A stretch of DNA of 64,000 nucleotides, taken from the IMG/VR virus record IMGVR_UViG_3300010399_000031, positions 1-64,000 of that record; one strand, 5' to 3'. Each line of letters begins with the position of its first letter. Position 1 is the first letter of the stretch. The notes beneath the pieces are model-generated. The model was not told the origin of the DNA. It worked only from the letters and a program-made list of their open reading frames with translations, and did no database searches. Below are positions 1 through 9,426 of the stretch, in pieces. The DNA is from a virus. The position numbers were made by a program, and so were the translations under genes.

Positions 1-1
1 G

Positions 2-1717
2 ATCGACGCTTATATCCAACAGCTACGCGAGCGCTTAGCAGCGCATGAAGCGATTTTGAACCAAGCGGTGAAAGATCACGCCCAGGTACAAGACACGCTT
101 AAGGTTCTGAAGCAAACAGGAGACGATGGTTTAAAATCATTGTCGGAGAAGCTTAACCGGTTGATCAATGAAAAGCAACAGACGCTTGGCAAGCGTAAGT
201 TTTCGCTAGAGTTTGACAATCCTCGTCAAGCTCTCTTAGCCTTAGAAGCGTCGCGCGATTTGTTGGTTGACGTCTTTTCCAAGTTGCCAGAAAATGAGCA
301 CAAACGATTCAGTCAAGTCAATCGGGAACGCTATCTCGGTGAACAAAAATCACTGCAAGAGACCCTGCACACCTACCGAGGTGGTTTGGATCGACTTCAG
401 GCACAAAAGGATCATCAAGAGCAGCACCTTCAATCCGGACAAGTCGAGTGCCCCACCTGTCACACCCGATTCGCACCAGGTTACTCCGAGCACAAGCTCA
501 AGGAGATTAAGAACGCTATTGAGCGTGGAACAACGAAAAGCGTTGAAGTCGACGGCAAGCTCAAATCCGTTGAATCCAAGCTCGAAGAGATTGACACCTA
601 CGCCAGCTTGTACCGACAATACAGCAACTGCACCAAAGGTTACCCAGCCCTTGGTGCTTTCTGGCGATACCTTGAGCAGGAAAATATTCCGCTATCTGCT
701 CCGCGAATGGTTCTCACGTTAGTAGGGCAAATCGAGCAAGACTTAAAGTACGAGCTTAAAGCCGAGGAGATTCAAGAACAGATCGAATCGACCAAGCAAC
801 TCATGCACCAAGCCACCTTGGTGGGTAATGCAACGCTTTTGGAGACGCAAGAAAAAGCTGCCGAGATCGAGATCACGGTTGAGCAAATTACCCACTACAT
901 GCAGTTTGTGCGGGCAAAAATTGCTGAGCATGTGAATTACCGCCAGCAGTTAAGAGAAGCGTTTGAGTTGGGTGAGAGAATCAAGCAGTTGGAGAAAAAC
1001 TTAACGGGCGTCACCGAGACGATTATCGATACGATGTGGATGGAGACAATCCATCACTGTGTTCGACAATTGCAGTCGCAGCTACTGCGTAAAGAGGAGA
1101 CGCTCAACGAAGTCAAGCAACAACTGCTGCGAGTAAAAGATCTGGAAGAGCAGATCGCCATTGAAATGCAAAAGGAGAAGGCACTTAACATCGTGATCGA
1201 AACGCTTTCACCCAAAGACGGGATGATTGCAGAAGGGTTGCTTGGTTTCATCAAGAACTACGTGAGACAGATGAATAGTCTCATTAAGAAGATCTGGACA
1301 TACCCCTTGATTTTGAAAGAGTGCGGGGTAATGGATGGCAACGGGATTGAGTTGGATTACAAATTTCCGTTGGCTGCATTTGGGGCGAGCCAGATCGTAC
1401 CAGATGTCTCGGAAGGTTCAACCGGACAAACGAGTATCATTGATTTGTCCTTCATGGTGGTGGCCATGAAGTATCTGGGTTTGGCTGAGTCTCCGCTGTA
1501 TCTGGATGAACCTGCTTCCTCGTTTGACAACGAGCACAAAAAGAGCACGATGCTTGCGCTAAAGACTCTGATGGAGACGACAGCGCTTACGCAACTTTTT
1601 CTCATCAGTCACGACTACCAGAATTACTCGTCGTTTGCGAATGTGCAAGTCTGTGTGCTCGATCCGAAAAATATCGTGGTACCTGATACCTATAACGAAC
1701 ATGTGACGATTCAGTAA
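2..1717 (+). CDS. SbcC/Rad50-like recombination ATPase, 5' end outside window
   Basis: The frame is open from the first bases of the window, so this is the C-terminal part of a longer gene; the Walker A half lies upstream. A long heptad-rich coiled coil is broken by a CPTC zinc-hook motif (bases 449-460). The C-terminal ATPase lobe has an ABC-type signature (SEGSTGQ, near base 1410) and a Walker B/D-loop LYLDEPASSFD (near base 1500), followed by a switch histidine in LISHD. This is the layout of SbcC/Rad50 and phage T4 gp46 proteins, which pair with an Mre11/SbcD nuclease for DNA end processing. The partner is not in the window and would be expected just upstream. Family assignment is firm; the specific role is inferred. 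Confidence 0.85.
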   Translation: MDAYIQQLRERLAAHEAILNQAVKDHAQVQDTLKVLKQTGDDGLKSLSEKLNRLINEKQQTLGKRKFSLEFDNPRQALLALEASRDLLVDVFSKLPENEHKRFSQVNRERYLGEQKSLQETLHTYRGGLDRLQAQKDHQEQHLQSGQVECPTCHTRFAPGYSEHKLKEIKNAIERGTTKSVEVDGKLKSVESKLEEIDTYASLYRQYSNCTKGYPALGAFWRYLEQENIPLSAPRMVLTLVGQIEQDLKYELKAEEIQEQIESTKQLMHQATLVGNATLLETQEKAAEIEITVEQITHYMQFVRAKIAEHVNYRQQLREAFELGERIKQLEKNLTGVTETIIDTMWMETIHHCVRQLQSQLLRKEETLNEVKQQLLRVKDLEEQIAIEMQKEKALNIVIETLSPKDGMIAEGLLGFIKNYVRQMNSLIKKIWTYPLILKECGVMDGNGIELDYKFPLAAFGASQIVPDVSEGSTGQTSIIDLSFMVVAMKYLGLAESPLYLDEPASSFDNEHKKSTMLALKTLMETTALTQLFLISHDYQNYSSFANVQVCVLDPKNIVVPDTYNEHVTIQ

Positions 1718-1785
1718 AGCATGTATCTCGTTTTCATTGGACCAGATCTCTTCTTTAAACAGTTTTCTAACCAGAAGGAAAAGTC

Positions 1786-2787
1786 ATGCATAAACAACTC
1801 ATCGAGGTTCTGAACAACGTCAACCAGCAACTCACCGACGTTCAAAAAACGGTAGTGACTACGTTGCTTTCGTTGCAAAGGGGGCAACTGAACCTCGACC
1901 AAGAGAACGAGGAGCTGCTTCGCCAGCTGTTCGAAGCAGCTGTACCTTCGCTAAGTCTCATGGCGTTGAATATGCGTCAGCGAGTAGCGATCGTCACAGG
2001 TAATGCCAATAAGTTGGCTACTCAAGCAAACGAATCAGCACCCAGTTTGGCTGAAGTGCAACAGCGGCATGATGCGGTCAAGTTTGATACGCGCTCTTTG
2101 ACACATGAGTTGCGTGAGGCCACCGGTCAACCCACACCCCCGATGTCGGCCGCACGTCAACGAATCGCAGACATCGCCCAAGGGTTGGCTGAAGGTATGT
2201 TGGGTGAAAAGCTGGGGCCGGACTTTGCCAAGGGACTTCAAGCGCACCGTGCGGAGCAAGCTAAATCAGCGATGCAAACCGACATGCCTACGCTTACATC
2301 GACGGCTCCGACTAAAGTCGAACCGAGCGCTGAGGTATTGAAGCGTCAAAACGAACAGGCCGAGCACGAAAACCTCGTCAAGATGATTTGTGGTGAGAAC
2401 GGATTACTCGCGGTGTGGTTCTCCTCGGACGTCTACGGAGGTGGGCAAGGTCCGTTAAAACCCATCGCAGGAGTCAACCACTATATGGAAGACATTTTGA
2501 TGCTGCCGTACGAACGGCTACTTACCTGGCCGGAAGGGTTCTATCGAAACGCTTCATCCTCGGCGTTTCAGTATCTCGTGAAAACCAACGATGTAATTGG
2601 AGTGATGGACTTCGGTTATCTGGTTTCGGACAACACCGCGCGACAACAACAGGCATTGCAATTAATCTTTCACGGTGATTCGGCCAAACCCAAACGCAAG
2701 TTGCCGTTCACGCATCTGGAAAATTCGTTGATGAAAACGGTGATTCGAGACATCAATACTCGACTTAGTGCGATTCACAAGCAGTAA
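1786..2787 (+). CDS. Hypothetical protein, 333 aa
   Basis: I do not recognise this protein. It begins at an ATG preceded by AGAAGGAAAAGTC, about 70 nt after the SbcC-like gene, so the two are probably cotranscribed. The first 200 residues are helical and polar, with a charged Gln/Ala-rich linker. The C-terminal 130 residues look like a folded domain with many aromatics (WFSSDVYGGG, MEDILMLPYERLLTWPEGFY). It ends at a strong bidirectional hairpin. A replication or recombination accessory role is possible from position only. Confidence 0.7.
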   Translation: MHKQLIEVLNNVNQQLTDVQKTVVTTLLSLQRGQLNLDQENEELLRQLFEAAVPSLSLMALNMRQRVAIVTGNANKLATQANESAPSLAEVQQRHDAVKFDTRSLTHELREATGQPTPPMSAARQRIADIAQGLAEGMLGEKLGPDFAKGLQAHRAEQAKSAMQTDMPTLTSTAPTKVEPSAEVLKRQNEQAEHENLVKMICGENGLLAVWFSSDVYGGGQGPLKPIAGVNHYMEDILMLPYERLLTWPEGFYRNASSSAFQYLVKTNDVIGVMDFGYLVSDNTARQQQALQLIFHGDSAKPKRKLPFTHLENSLMKTVIRDINTRLSAIHKQ

Positions 2788-2795
2788 GTACAAAC

Positions 2796-2835
2796 GGCAT
2801 AAAACGGGAGAGTCATAAGACTCTCCCTATATGCC
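2796..2835. terminator. Bidirectional terminator between convergent genes
   Basis: Arms GGGAGAGTC (2806-2814) and GACTCTCCC (2819-2827) enclose loop ATAA. An outer GGCAT/ATGCC pair (2796-2800, 2831-2835) frames them. There is no long T-run on either strand. It separates a plus-strand and a minus-strand gene and belongs to the TTATGCC terminator family of this window. Confidence 0.75.
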
Positions 2836-2851
2836 CGCGTTAGACGCCGCA

Positions 2852-3664
2852 TTAAGCGGCTTTTTGCACAGATTCGACGTGCTCCATCGTGCGACTGACA
2901 GCGTGCGCGTAAGCTTGAACACGGTAGTACATGATGGAGTAAAACTCCAACTCAGCGGCCACTTGGTATGCGCCGTCGGACAGATCAAGCAACACTTCGG
3001 GACTGACCTTATCGAAGTAGTTCTCGTTCACGAGTCGGCTAATACGATCGAGTAGTTCCGAGCACTCGTTCACTTTCTTGGACAGGTGACTGCGCTCGAT
3101 CAAATTGATCGATTTGGTCAGCCCGTTGGCGGCTTCCAGCGCCGGTTTCCAATCGGCGTTGCGTTTGACCACATCTTCGACTTTGACGGTAGTGCGGGTG
3201 GTGTCGTTAAAGCACGCCTGAATGTCCTTGTTCACCCGTTCACGCTGCAACATCAACTCCGCGTATTGTTTCTTGCGGGTAGCGGTTTCCAGAATCGAGG
3301 AACGGTTGGAGACGAGCATCGCCAAGAAAACGGCGAATTCATCGATCACGGCAACCGAGCCACGAGCATGTTCAACTCCAGGGTACAGAGCCGCGCTGTA
3401 TTCCAGATAGGTGACTTTCAGCCCCTCCGGAACAAAAGCGGTGAGCGGCATCATGTTCGGGTAGCTGCGTTTTTCGACGGTGTTAAGAAAGCTCTTCTCG
3501 TTGCCGGTGAGGGCAACAGCGGGTTCTTGGCTGAACATTCCTTTGAAACCGTCCAACCCACCTTTGACCGAGGGGAAAATACGCTGAATCAGTCCCGAGA
3601 GATCCGATACAACGTACGCTTCGAGTGCGACGAGATCGCGTGCGTGTTTGAGTTGTCTGTCCAT
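2852..3664 (-). CDS. Hypothetical protein, 270 aa, possibly virion-associated
   Basis: No family recognised. The product is largely helical, without signal peptide or membrane segment, and has several Tyr-rich patches (LEYSAALYPG, FYSIMYYRVQAYAH). Like the tail genes it is on the minus strand, in a window where most metabolic-type genes are on the plus strand, and it faces the SbcC-like operon across a shared terminator. Many phiKZ-like virion proteins of this size and composition exist, so a structural role is a guess from context. The start at 3664 is the only ATG giving the full frame; its ribosome site is weak. Confidence 0.6.
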   Translation of the reverse strand: MDRQLKHARDLVALEAYVVSDLSGLIQRIFPSVKGGLDGFKGMFSQEPAVALTGNEKSFLNTVEKRSYPNMMPLTAFVPEGLKVTYLEYSAALYPGVEHARGSVAVIDEFAVFLAMLVSNRSSILETATRKKQYAELMLQRERVNKDIQACFNDTTRTTVKVEDVVKRNADWKPALEAANGLTKSINLIERSHLSKKVNECSELLDRISRLVNENYFDKVSPEVLLDLSDGAYQVAAELEFYSIMYYRVQAYAHAVSRTMEHVESVQKAA

Positions 3665-3775
3665 TTATGGTTCCATGTAAAAACGAGACTGATTCCTGAT
3701 GAACCTACATAAAAATGTAAGCGTGAGTGGCATTCTTTGAGAAATGCTGGGTTTTCACTTAACGGATAACGACAC

Positions 3776-5239
3776 ATGGAACATCTCATGCCCGGCTTTG
3801 TCCGGATCCCGCTGCACAAAGCCATGATCAATATTGGGGCTGGCTTTGACATCGCTACCGGAACTTTCCTGGAAGGCAAGTATGGTGAAATGATTCTGAA
3901 CGGGGGAGTGGCGAATATCACCGGTATCGCAGGGCCGGGTAACAGCTTTAAGTCAACGCTGATGGATTGGATGCTCTTTACCGCGATGATTCGCATCTGT
4001 GAAGAGTCCACCGGCAGCAAGTATGACACGGAAATGAACGTACACGAATGGCGCCTGAAGATGGTCTGCGCCATGATTCAACACTGGTTGAGTCTGGATG
4101 ACCAGCCGGACGTATTCGATCAGGGTCGCTTTATCATCACCGACAAAACCAAACACACGGGTGATGAATGGTACGAAATTCTTCGCGAGTATCTCACCGA
4201 GACGAAGAAAAAAGCACTCAAGCAATTGATGCGCAATACGCCTTTCCAAGAGCGCGACGGCAGCCTGATGCAAATTCCGGTACCCACGTTCACCGGGGTC
4301 GATTCGTTCTCACAGTTCATCTCGGCCAATGCAATGAAGATCCAGGAAGAAAATCGCATTGGCACGTCCGACACGAACATGTTGAACATGAATCAGGGAC
4401 GCGCCAAAGCGCAGTTCTTGATGGATATTCCGGCGCTGGCGCAGGCTGTGTACAACTACGTGTTTCTTACGGTACATATCGGGGAAGAGTATCAACTCGA
4501 TCCGCGCAATCCGAAGCAAAAGAAGTTGCAGTATCTGAAGCAAGGTCAGAAGATCAAGGGTGCGCCGGAAGGTTTTCTATTTCTCACCAATAATTGCTGG
4601 CTCTCGTCAAGCGCCAGTTTACTTCAAGCTGACGACGGTAATGGTCCGCAGTATCCGCGTGATTCGGACGACAAGCTCAAGAAAGACACCGATCTGAACG
4701 AGGTGACAGTGACGTTGTTGCGGGGTAAGTCAGGTCAATCGGGGTTGCCTTGGCAAGTGGTGGTTTCGCAATCCGAAGGGGTACAACCTTCCTTGACTGA
4801 ATTTCACTACATGCGTGGGGTGAAAGAGTCGGGCGATAAGCGTTGGGGGTTCGAAGGTAATCTTCAGAACTACGCACTCGATTTGCTGCCGAGTGTGCGT
4901 CTGTCGCGCACCACGATCCGTAACAAGATCGATGAAGACGCGCAGCTGCGGCGCGCACTTAATATCTCGTCCGAGATTTGCCAGATGAACGCGCTTTGGC
5001 ACAACATGGACCAGTACATTGTCACCCCTGCTGAATTGTACACCAAACTTAAGGAAAAGGGCTACGACTGGAACACACTGCTCAATACACGGGGTTGGTG
5101 GACCATCGATAACGAGAGCCCCAAACACGCTCAGCCGTTTCTCTCCAGCATGGACTTGTTACGGATGGTCAAGGACGAGTATCACCCATATTTCTTGGAA
5201 ACGGATAAGAAGACCTTGAAAAAGGAATACCAGAAATGA
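3776..5239 (+). CDS. RecA/DnaB-superfamily ATPase
   Basis: Residues 53-61 read GPGNSFKST, a P-loop of the kind seen in phage RecA/UvsX/Sak4-like and DnaB-like ATPases, where the usual glycine before lysine is replaced by Phe. Upstream residues (GGVANITGIAG) form the beta strand leading into the loop. Later strands such as YNYVFLTVHIGEEYQ resemble the sensor/Walker B strand of that fold. At 487 aa it is longer than bacterial RecA and carries a helical C-terminal extension. Likely role is recombination or replication on phage DNA; whether it is a strand-exchange protein or a helicase is not decided by sequence. It overlaps the next small gene by ATGA. Confidence 0.65.
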   Translation: MEHLMPGFVRIPLHKAMINIGAGFDIATGTFLEGKYGEMILNGGVANITGIAGPGNSFKSTLMDWMLFTAMIRICEESTGSKYDTEMNVHEWRLKMVCAMIQHWLSLDDQPDVFDQGRFIITDKTKHTGDEWYEILREYLTETKKKALKQLMRNTPFQERDGSLMQIPVPTFTGVDSFSQFISANAMKIQEENRIGTSDTNMLNMNQGRAKAQFLMDIPALAQAVYNYVFLTVHIGEEYQLDPRNPKQKKLQYLKQGQKIKGAPEGFLFLTNNCWLSSSASLLQADDGNGPQYPRDSDDKLKKDTDLNEVTVTLLRGKSGQSGLPWQVVVSQSEGVQPSLTEFHYMRGVKESGDKRWGFEGNLQNYALDLLPSVRLSRTTIRNKIDEDAQLRRALNISSEICQMNALWHNMDQYIVTPAELYTKLKEKGYDWNTLLNTRGWWTIDNESPKHAQPFLSSMDLLRMVKDEYHPYFLETDKKTLKKEYQK

Positions 5240-5394
5240 AACGACTGCTCTGGGCTTTGTCTGCCTATGCACTTGGAGACAAAGCCTGGCATTATCACGC
5301 TACGGGAGATGCGCTACTGTTGACGATTTTTTTTATCGCTACAGTTTGCGCCATTCAGCAAATATTTGTAAGATACCCGTGGCAACGTGCTTGA
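5236..5394 (+). CDS. Small membrane protein, 52 aa
   Basis: The start overlaps the stop of the RecA-like gene in an ATGA, which suggests translational coupling. The product starts MKRLLWALSAYALGDKAW and has a second hydrophobic stretch (LLLTIFFIATVCAI), so one or two membrane passes are likely. Function unknown. Confidence 0.55.
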   Translation: MKRLLWALSAYALGDKAWHYHATGDALLLTIFFIATVCAIQQIFVRYPWQRA

Positions 5395-5457
5395 TACGGC
5401 GCTAAAGTAATTTGATATGGGAGGTTGTCTCCCGGTTCTTTAGAGGGATTTTTCACA

Positions 5458-5847
5458 ATGGAAGCACCAACCACCGTTGCGGAACAACCAACCAAGGAAG
5501 TTCCCCTACACAAAGCCGCCGAGCACGCACTGGCGAATGCTGGTCACCCCGACCCGGCATTCTGGCATGTGTTCTTACACCCGCATGCACTCGATGAGAA
5601 GTTGGATTTCGATGTGCGGCGATTTCTCATCAACCGTGCATTCGAGATGTCGATCGGCGGGCTCGACCCGCATGCGGTTTTCAGTGAGAAAGTCGCGCAA
5701 GATTACGCGCGCGATCAACTCGACGCCCGCTACTGTCTGCTGCCCAAGGGTGACCAAAAGACGTGGCTGCACTCGTTTCAGCAGCAAGTCGTCCCCTTCA
5801 TCATGAAGTACCAGTTGGGTGTGTCACGCCAAGTGCAAGCCGCGTGA
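5458..5847 (+). CDS. Hypothetical protein, 129 aa
   Basis: The start at 5458 (MEAPTTVAEQ) is chosen because GAGGGA lies just upstream; a longer reading from 5425 would run through a small GGGAG/CTCCC hairpin (5419-5433). The acidic N-terminus is followed by a compact helical region with many His and Asp residues. No family recognised. It sits in a plus-strand run of unknown genes after the RecA-like ATPase. Confidence 0.6.
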   Translation: MEAPTTVAEQPTKEVPLHKAAEHALANAGHPDPAFWHVFLHPHALDEKLDFDVRRFLINRAFEMSIGGLDPHAVFSEKVAQDYARDQLDARYCLLPKGDQKTWLHSFQQQVVPFIMKYQLGVSRQVQAA

Positions 5848-5922
5848 AGCCGCATCGGAGGGTGGGATAATTATGCAGACAGTTTAGCAAGATTGTCCCA
5901 CACCCTATGCGGGAGAAAAGTC

Positions 5923-6594
5923 ATGAAAGGTGATCGTAAAGCAGCTACCGCCGAGCTGCTCGCGGGATTGGAAGCCATACTTCCTGGTAGTGAAAATACC
6001 GCGCTCTACAAGGCGAAGTTGGAGTCGATGTCCGATTCCGAATTCGAAGACTGGATCAAAGCGCTGGGGCAAGGCACGCAGCAAATTGCAGTATTTGTGC
6101 CCAATTTCTCCAAGCATCAAATTGACGTCAATCGGAACTTTGACGTGGCCGCTAAATGGGGTCACGATTATTTCCAACGCATCTGGATGATGGGTCCGGA
6201 TGGCTCGTACTACTTGACGCCCAAGAAATATCTGGTCTACGATCTCCCTCTTCGTCGACAGGCACAACACCTGATCAAGAAGATCTCCATTCCCGAGGAT
6301 AACAAATCCGTTGATGATTTGACGGGTCAACCCACGGGTAAATCCAAAGGCAGCAAAGTTTCTTATCCCGAACTACAGGTGTTAGCCGCACTCGGGTTAG
6401 ACCACTCCATTATGGAGATGCTTAAGATTCGTGGCGGTGATACCAAGGCGTTTAACGCTTCGAACACCATCATCGCGAAAACCGGTTCGGTCAGTCAAAA
6501 GGAGATTGAACCGTATGCGGGGGGTGTGGAGTCGACCAAGACACTCGGGATCATACTGACCGCGATGCACCTTTCTAATTCGATTGAAGGATAA
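5923..6594 (+). CDS. Hypothetical protein, 223 aa
   Basis: The start at 5923 follows GGGAGAAAAGTC; an upstream in-frame codon at 5893 lacks such a site. The N-terminal third contains FVPNFSKHQIDVNRNF and a basic, Tyr-rich segment (WMMGPDGSYYLTPKKYLVYD). A Lys/Ser-rich linker (GQPTGKSKGSK) leads to a C-terminal helical domain. I do not recognise the family. It is spaced 3 nt from the next gene, so the two are probably made together. Confidence 0.65.
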   Translation: MKGDRKAATAELLAGLEAILPGSENTALYKAKLESMSDSEFEDWIKALGQGTQQIAVFVPNFSKHQIDVNRNFDVAAKWGHDYFQRIWMMGPDGSYYLTPKKYLVYDLPLRRQAQHLIKKISIPEDNKSVDDLTGQPTGKSKGSKVSYPELQVLAALGLDHSIMEMLKIRGGDTKAFNASNTIIAKTGSVSQKEIEPYAGGVESTKTLGIILTAMHLSNSIEG

Positions 6595-6597
6595 GAC

Positions 6598-7188
6598 ATG
6601 GGTTTGAGTGCAGAAGAAATGGATCGTGTTGGTGATCTGGTCAATACCGCTGTACTCACAGCTATCTCCACTGCTTCGGAGGCTTTGCGTCCGAAGCTTC
6701 TGGGTTTTAGCATCAGCCTTGTGCTCAGAGAGATACCATATCAACTCTTCTCGGGTCAACTGGAGGGCACTAAGCGCTTGGCTGACTTGATGTATCAGGA
6801 TGACGCCATTCGGGATTTTATCTTGACGGTGACGATGCACATCTTCGCTAAATTTGGCGATACGCAAACTCGTTACCCGGCTTTGGTCGATAACATCGCC
6901 CAAGCCATTGGTTTCATCGATGCACCGGCCCCACGCGATAAGAAAGAGGCCGAAAGTACGCCACTTGTCATTGTTCCGGATGAATTGCAAGAGCGACTCC
7001 CCACGATTGACGATGTGCGCGACATCTTGCTTTACAATCGCTGGGCAACCACTTTGGCATTAATGATTCTGTACCTTATGCCGGTGGATGATTTGAATCA
7101 CATCTGGAACGAGCATCTCGAAAGAAAAGCCAAAGCAGAGAAAATCGCTCGCGCTAAAGAGGCAATAATCACCCAAACACCTGGTTAA
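6598..7188 (+). CDS. Hypothetical protein, 196 aa
   Basis: The ATG is preceded by GAAGGATAAGAC and lies 3 nt after the previous stop. The protein is mostly helical and hydrophobic in places (VLTAISTASEAL, LMILYLMPVDD) but has no clear transmembrane span. The C-terminus is Lys/Ala-rich. No family recognised; its tight spacing to the gene at 5923 suggests a common pathway or complex. Confidence 0.65.
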   Translation: MGLSAEEMDRVGDLVNTAVLTAISTASEALRPKLLGFSISLVLREIPYQLFSGQLEGTKRLADLMYQDDAIRDFILTVTMHIFAKFGDTQTRYPALVDNIAQAIGFIDAPAPRDKKEAESTPLVIVPDELQERLPTIDDVRDILLYNRWATTLALMILYLMPVDDLNHIWNEHLERKAKAEKIARAKEAIITQTPG

Positions 7189-7329
7189 TTGTAACAAAAT
7201 CCTTTGTGGAAATTATAAAAATAAGCCCAGGGGTACTTGTTATGCAGTAAGGGAGAACGGATAAAAAAGCAGCGAAATGCCTGCACGAATAGGTCGTTCA
7301 ACAAGCAATGAATTTCAAAGCTCAAGAAC

Positions 7330-7340
7330 GTATATTAACC
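7330..7340 (+). promoter_or_regulatory. Candidate early promoter element GTATATTAAC
   Basis: A TATATTAA block lies about 30 nt upstream of the gene at 7366. Early promoters of phiKZ, read by its virion polymerase, are described as TATATTAC-like. Matching blocks occur at four other gene starts here (8751, 33221, 53303, 59650). The assignment is a motif resemblance only. Confidence 0.3.
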
Positions 7341-7365
7341 TTTTCAATGCCGGGGGTATGGGCAA

Positions 7366-8151
7366 ATGGCTCATGCTAACAAAGTCGAGGGCATTTTGAT
7401 CGGGCTCGATGAGGTGCTCGATACTCGACTGGGGACCATCGGCCTTCTCTCTGGGGAGGCCGCGAAGCAATGCCTTTCCTCGAAACAATATTTCGAACGA
7501 GAGACAGATGAGTTTGACGGCGTGAACATGATCGAATACAAGATCCGATACGCCGAACGGGACCTGGCAGTACTAAAGAACTCGGTGATGACAAGTGCGA
7601 TCTTCCATCTCCGGGATCTACTAAGACAACTGAAGAAACAAGCGGTAACTACGCCGAATCACGATGGCGTTCAAGTAACCGTGAACCTTTATCCCTACCC
7701 TCTGAGTGAGGAAGAAAAAGAGGAATTGCGTAGGGTTTTGTTAGAGCGCTTAAACGGTGGCGCATCTTTAAGGGTAAGTGGAAAGGACCTCGTGTCGATT
7801 GAGTTCATCTACAAGAAGCCAGAGGAACTGACTCCAGCCCACTGCAAAGCGTCTTATGGTGCCATGTACATGTATAACCCATGGACTTGGTTGAACCATT
7901 TTTACAAACCGGAGACCTTCGAAACCGAAGTCAGGTTGCCTGAAGTGATCATCTATGCACCACGTTTATTCCACGACGGAAAACCGGATGCTGATGCTCT
8001 TCGACAATACCAGGCGGAGTTTGTAGGAAAGGCTCCCGACCCCCTTACGTTTGACGAGTTCCGCGTGTCGCCGATAGCCGGGGTGACGCACCTCGACGTA
8101 GGGTATTTCAGCAGTTCTGTGCGCCTTCAGCGTAACCAGGCAACGACATAA
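7366..8151 (+). CDS. Hypothetical protein, 261 aa
   Basis: Unrecognised. It follows a 177-nt gap with a TATATTAA block and no other gene, so it probably starts a new transcript. The N-terminal half is helical. The middle has a beta-rich stretch (QVTVNLYPYPLSEEEKEELRR) and an aromatic segment (YGAMYMYNPWTWLNHFYKP). It faces an opposing gene across a very strong hairpin at 8163-8212. Confidence 0.65.
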   Translation: MAHANKVEGILIGLDEVLDTRLGTIGLLSGEAAKQCLSSKQYFERETDEFDGVNMIEYKIRYAERDLAVLKNSVMTSAIFHLRDLLRQLKKQAVTTPNHDGVQVTVNLYPYPLSEEEKEELRRVLLERLNGGASLRVSGKDLVSIEFIYKKPEELTPAHCKASYGAMYMYNPWTWLNHFYKPETFETEVRLPEVIIYAPRLFHDGKPDADALRQYQAEFVGKAPDPLTFDEFRVSPIAGVTHLDVGYFSSSVRLQRNQATT

Positions 8152-8162
8152 ACAGAGTTCGA

Positions 8163-8212
8163 CCCCCACACCCACTCCCGCCTATTATTCAGGTGAGGGA
8201 GGGGTGTGGGGG
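8163..8212. terminator. Long bidirectional hairpin between convergent genes
   Basis: Arms CCCCCACACCC (8163-8173) and GGGTGTGGGGG (8202-8212) pair perfectly. The stem continues with CTCCC/GGGAG and CCT/AGG to a loop of ATTATTC. There is no T-run and no TTATGCC. It lies exactly between the stops of two convergent genes. Confidence 0.75.
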
Positions 8213-8253
8213 CGGCTGCTGTGAACGTCCGTTCACTTAGCCAATGGTTACAC

Positions 8254-8724
8254 TTAAGCTTCTCCGGGGTGGGGAAACTTCGACATGAAGGTGTCATAGG
8301 ACTGCTGGGGTAATGTGACCGCAGTTTCCCCTTCCAGCAATGTTGGTTCGGGGACCTCAGGACCCAGTTTTGGGGCTGGTCTATCCACAGCGGGCGCGAC
8401 ATCGCGCTTCGAATTATTACCGTACGTCGTTAAAAGTTTTGCGATAACCGCAGCGGCGCCCGCTGTGATTTCACCGTTATTGGCTTCGATCGCCAAGCGT
8501 TTGCGATTAATCGCCGAAGAATCCATATCTTTTAGAGCCGCCAACATCAAGAGGCGATCTTTTGGATCGTCAGGTATTCGTCCGTCTTTTTGCATCATCT
8601 CTTTGACTAACTGCATTCGACGATGATGAACGAAAGCTTGGATATTATCTTCAGAGGGAAGAGGGGGAATCACTTCGAATTCGTTAGGAACGATCTCGAA
8701 GTTTCCTTGAGTTGTATTGTCCAT
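8254..8724 (-). CDS. Hypothetical protein, 156 aa
   Basis: A lone minus-strand gene between plus-strand neighbours. The N-terminus is acidic (NFEIVPNEFEVIPPLPSED). The centre has a helix-rich block (MLAALKDMDSSAINRKRLAIEANNG is its core region) followed by Ala-rich VAKLLTTYGNN, and the C-terminus is Pro-rich. The composition is compatible with a small DNA-binding or regulatory protein, but no family is recognised. The start is the first ATG of the frame; the ribosome site is weak. Confidence 0.5.
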   Translation of the reverse strand: MDNTTQGNFEIVPNEFEVIPPLPSEDNIQAFVHHRRMQLVKEMMQKDGRIPDDPKDRLLMLAALKDMDSSAINRKRLAIEANNGEITAGAAAVIAKLLTTYGNNSKRDVAPAVDRPAPKLGPEVPEPTLLEGETAVTLPQQSYDTFMSKFPHPGEA

Positions 8725-8750
8725 GATGGAGGTCCCAAAGAAATCTCAGT

Positions 8751-8760
8751 ACTATATCAT
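8751..8760 (+). promoter_or_regulatory. Candidate promoter element ACTATATCAT
   Basis: An AT-rich block in the gap between a divergent gene pair (8254-8724 minus, 8810 plus). It resembles the blocks at 33221, 53303 and 59650 (consensus near ATATATMAY). Motif resemblance only. Confidence 0.25.
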
Positions 8761-8809
8761 CTTCTTGAGTAGTTATTCATAAGCTTTGTCAATATAAGGA
8801 GAACTCTTG

Positions 8810-9346
8810 ATGTTGTCTCTCTTATCCGGGATTCACCGGAGTTTGAAAAACAAACTGGTGAAAGATCGCAAAACCAGATTGATGAAGTTGATGGAGCAAG
8901 GGGTCCCGCTTGATCGGATGTGGAAACTGTGTGAACAGATTATCGAGGGAATCAACCCCGATGATTACTGCTTAATTCCTGTCTCGTTACTCCAGATGCA
9001 CACACTGCGTACTCCGTACCGCAGTATCGAGACGTATCATAAAACCGTGAATTATATCCGCTATGCACTAAGGGAGGAAAAGAAACTCGATCGAGGTTGG
9101 TCATCGTTTGAGATGCAAATTATCTCGATGGGTGACTTTATGATCGGGGAAGAAAGATATTATTTGACTTCTGGCGCTTTACCTAAGTTTCTTATTTCAA
9201 TCAAAGAGGTGATCGAACTCATGGCGCAAGCGGATGGACAAGAACTTGGGGTCGCCGGTTACAATAATCGTGCATTGATTCCGTTTTTCGTTCGACTGCG
9301 CGATACGCTTTTAGACCTGTATGACTTACAATTGACACTTAAGTAA
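8810..9346 (+). CDS. Hypothetical protein, 178 aa
   Basis: The ATG at 8810 follows AAGGAGAACTCTTG and is preferred over the TTG directly before it. The product is basic and helical (GIHRSLKNKLVKDRKTRLMK at the N-terminus) with no recognisable motif. It is followed after 80 nt by a gene with its own ribosome site, so it may be the first gene of a three-gene unit that ends at the terminator at 10448. Confidence 0.65.
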   Translation: MLSLLSGIHRSLKNKLVKDRKTRLMKLMEQGVPLDRMWKLCEQIIEGINPDDYCLIPVSLLQMHTLRTPYRSIETYHKTVNYIRYALREEKKLDRGWSSFEMQIISMGDFMIGEERYYLTSGALPKFLISIKEVIELMAQADGQELGVAGYNNRALIPFFVRLRDTLLDLYDLQLTLK

Positions 9347-9426
9347 AAGCAATACCCATATCGCAGTACCCCCAAATGCGCAGTATAACTTAACCCTCTA
9401 TAGCTGTGGCAGGCTAGAAAGGAACA